From: Sphaerisporangium sp039871875
Lineage (GTDB): Bacteria; Actinomycetota; Actinomycetes; Streptosporangiales; Streptosporangiaceae
NCBI RefSeq assembly: GCF_039871875.1
Contig: NZ_JBDPMD010000003.1
Coordinates: 248,001 to 312,000 of the forward strand
Direction: 5' to 3'
Length of the DNA stretch: 64,000 nt
Position numbers and translations under genes: made by a program. Below the pieces are notes generated by a model, which searched no databases, was not told where the DNA came from, and saw only the letters and a list, made by a program, of their open reading frames with translations. Numbering within the stretch: position 1 is the first letter of the stretch; each line of letters opens with the position of its first letter. Of the stretch, positions 63,527 through 64,000 are shown in pieces.

Positions 63527-64000
63527 GTGACCAGCAGCCGCTTCCCGGTCGGACCCGCGGTCGCCGCACCGGTATCCGTTCTCTCTCCGGCGGACGAGCC
63601 GGCTGTCCTCGCGACGAGGAACGGCGAGAGGACGACGTCGATGCCGCCGGAGTGCGTCGGCCCGGTGCCGATCCCGCCGGGCCTCGCGAAGGCGCTGTCC
63701 ACGCTGGCGTCGGAAGCCGGGGCCGACGAATTCCTCCCGTTGTCGATCTGCGCCACGGTGCTGGCGCGGCGGTTGTCGCGGCCCGGCGCGTCCCGCCGGG
63801 TCCAGGTGGTGCAGGAAGCGCGGGAGTTCACCGCGCCGGCCCCGGCCGTACCGGTCGATCTCGCCGACGACTTCCGTACCGCGCTGCGCCGGGCCGCGCT
63901 GCCGCCAGGTGCCGCGGCGCCGGACCCGGCCACCCGCCACGGGATCGACGTCACGATCGTGGTCGCGAAGGACAACCGGTGCCTGTACGCCGAGAACATG
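63527..64000 (+). CDS. partial protein, possibly condensation-domain-related (runs off right edge)
   Basis: An open frame of 158 residues from GTG 63527 behind GGAG (6-nt spacing), truncated by the window end. After a loose N terminus, residues about 48-110 (LAKALSTLASEAGADEFLPLSICATVLARRLSR) look like the helix preceding the strand core of a condensation-type domain. The match is weak and no catalytic motif lies in the window. The GC pattern is coding-like and the divergent position suits a further NRPS-cluster gene. Confidence 0.5.
   Translation, partial: MTSSRFPVGPAVAAPVSVLSPADEPAVLATRNGERTTSMPPECVGPVPIPPGLAKALSTLASEAGADEFLPLSICATVLARRLSRPGASRRVQVVQEAREFTAPAPAVPVDLADDFRTALRRAALPPGAAAPDPATRHGIDVTIVVAKDNRCLYAENM

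Noticed and set aside
63316..63999. A 227-residue minus-strand frame at the right edge
   Set aside because: Ser/Arg/Gly-rich with no motif; the opposite strand has a ribosome-binding site and a coding-like frame.

Overview
This is GC-rich actinomycete DNA, most likely a filamentous actinobacterium. The Streptosporangiales/Streptomyces type is suggested by the codon usage, several TetR regulators, the NB-ARC/TPR proteins and the decayed SAM-methyltransferase and CHAT-associated TPR genes. It holds two unrelated biosynthetic gene clusters separated by about 25 kb of accessory DNA.

Left cluster (1-22.4 kb): a leinamycin-type trans-AT polyketide/peptide assembly line. A 4369-residue protein carries ACP/PCP-Cy-Cy-A(Cys)-PCP-Ox-KS-ACP-KS-KR-ACP-KS. 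It is followed by a second megasynthase, DH-ACP-KR-KS, that runs off the left edge. Neither has an integrated acyltransferase. The trans-acting partners lie to the right: a fused malonyl AT-enoylreductase, an enoyl-CoA hydratase and an HMG-CoA-synthase homologue (beta-branching), and an internally duplicated protein of unknown function. A type II thioesterase is divergent from the megasynthase. The chemistry implied is a thiazole starter region followed by a polyketide with a beta-alkyl branch. The same inverted repeat (GCTCAA-N3-TGAGCAG) sits in front of both transcription units.

Middle (22.4-47.3 kb): an SNF2 helicase, an ArsB/NhaD-type transporter with a CBS-domain partner, a run of five decayed genes (26.7-30.8 kb), an HTH-NB-ARC-TPR protein, and a compact operon (34.5-41.3 kb). 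That operon holds a polyprenyl diphosphate synthase, a second class I isoprenoid-fold enzyme, a PlsC acyltransferase and an AMP-forming acyl ligase. It is bracketed by two paralogous kinase-like proteins and resembles an uncharacterised terpenoid-lipid pathway. Two TetR-linked efflux systems and a secreted repeat protein follow.

Right cluster (47.4-63.3 kb): eleven tightly coupled genes on the minus strand. They encode an A-PCP-TE protein (proline-like code), a SyrB2-like Fe(II)/2-oxoglutarate enzyme whose carboxylate ligand position is Val, a proline-3-hydroxylase-like enzyme, a haem-oxygenase-fold diiron enzyme, a three-His-box membrane desaturase-like enzyme, a PhzF protein lacking its usual Glu, a CPA2-type antiporter, a thioesterase with Cys in place of the nucleophilic Ser, a capreomycidine-synthase-like PLP enzyme, a C-A-PCP-E(degenerate) NRPS, and a luciferase-like monooxygenase. 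A divergent gene runs off the right edge. I recognise no described pathway with this combination; the likely product is a small peptide built from heavily oxidised amino acids.

All family calls come from reading motifs and recalled family sequences; no searches were run. No tRNA, rRNA, CRISPR array or insertion sequence was seen.
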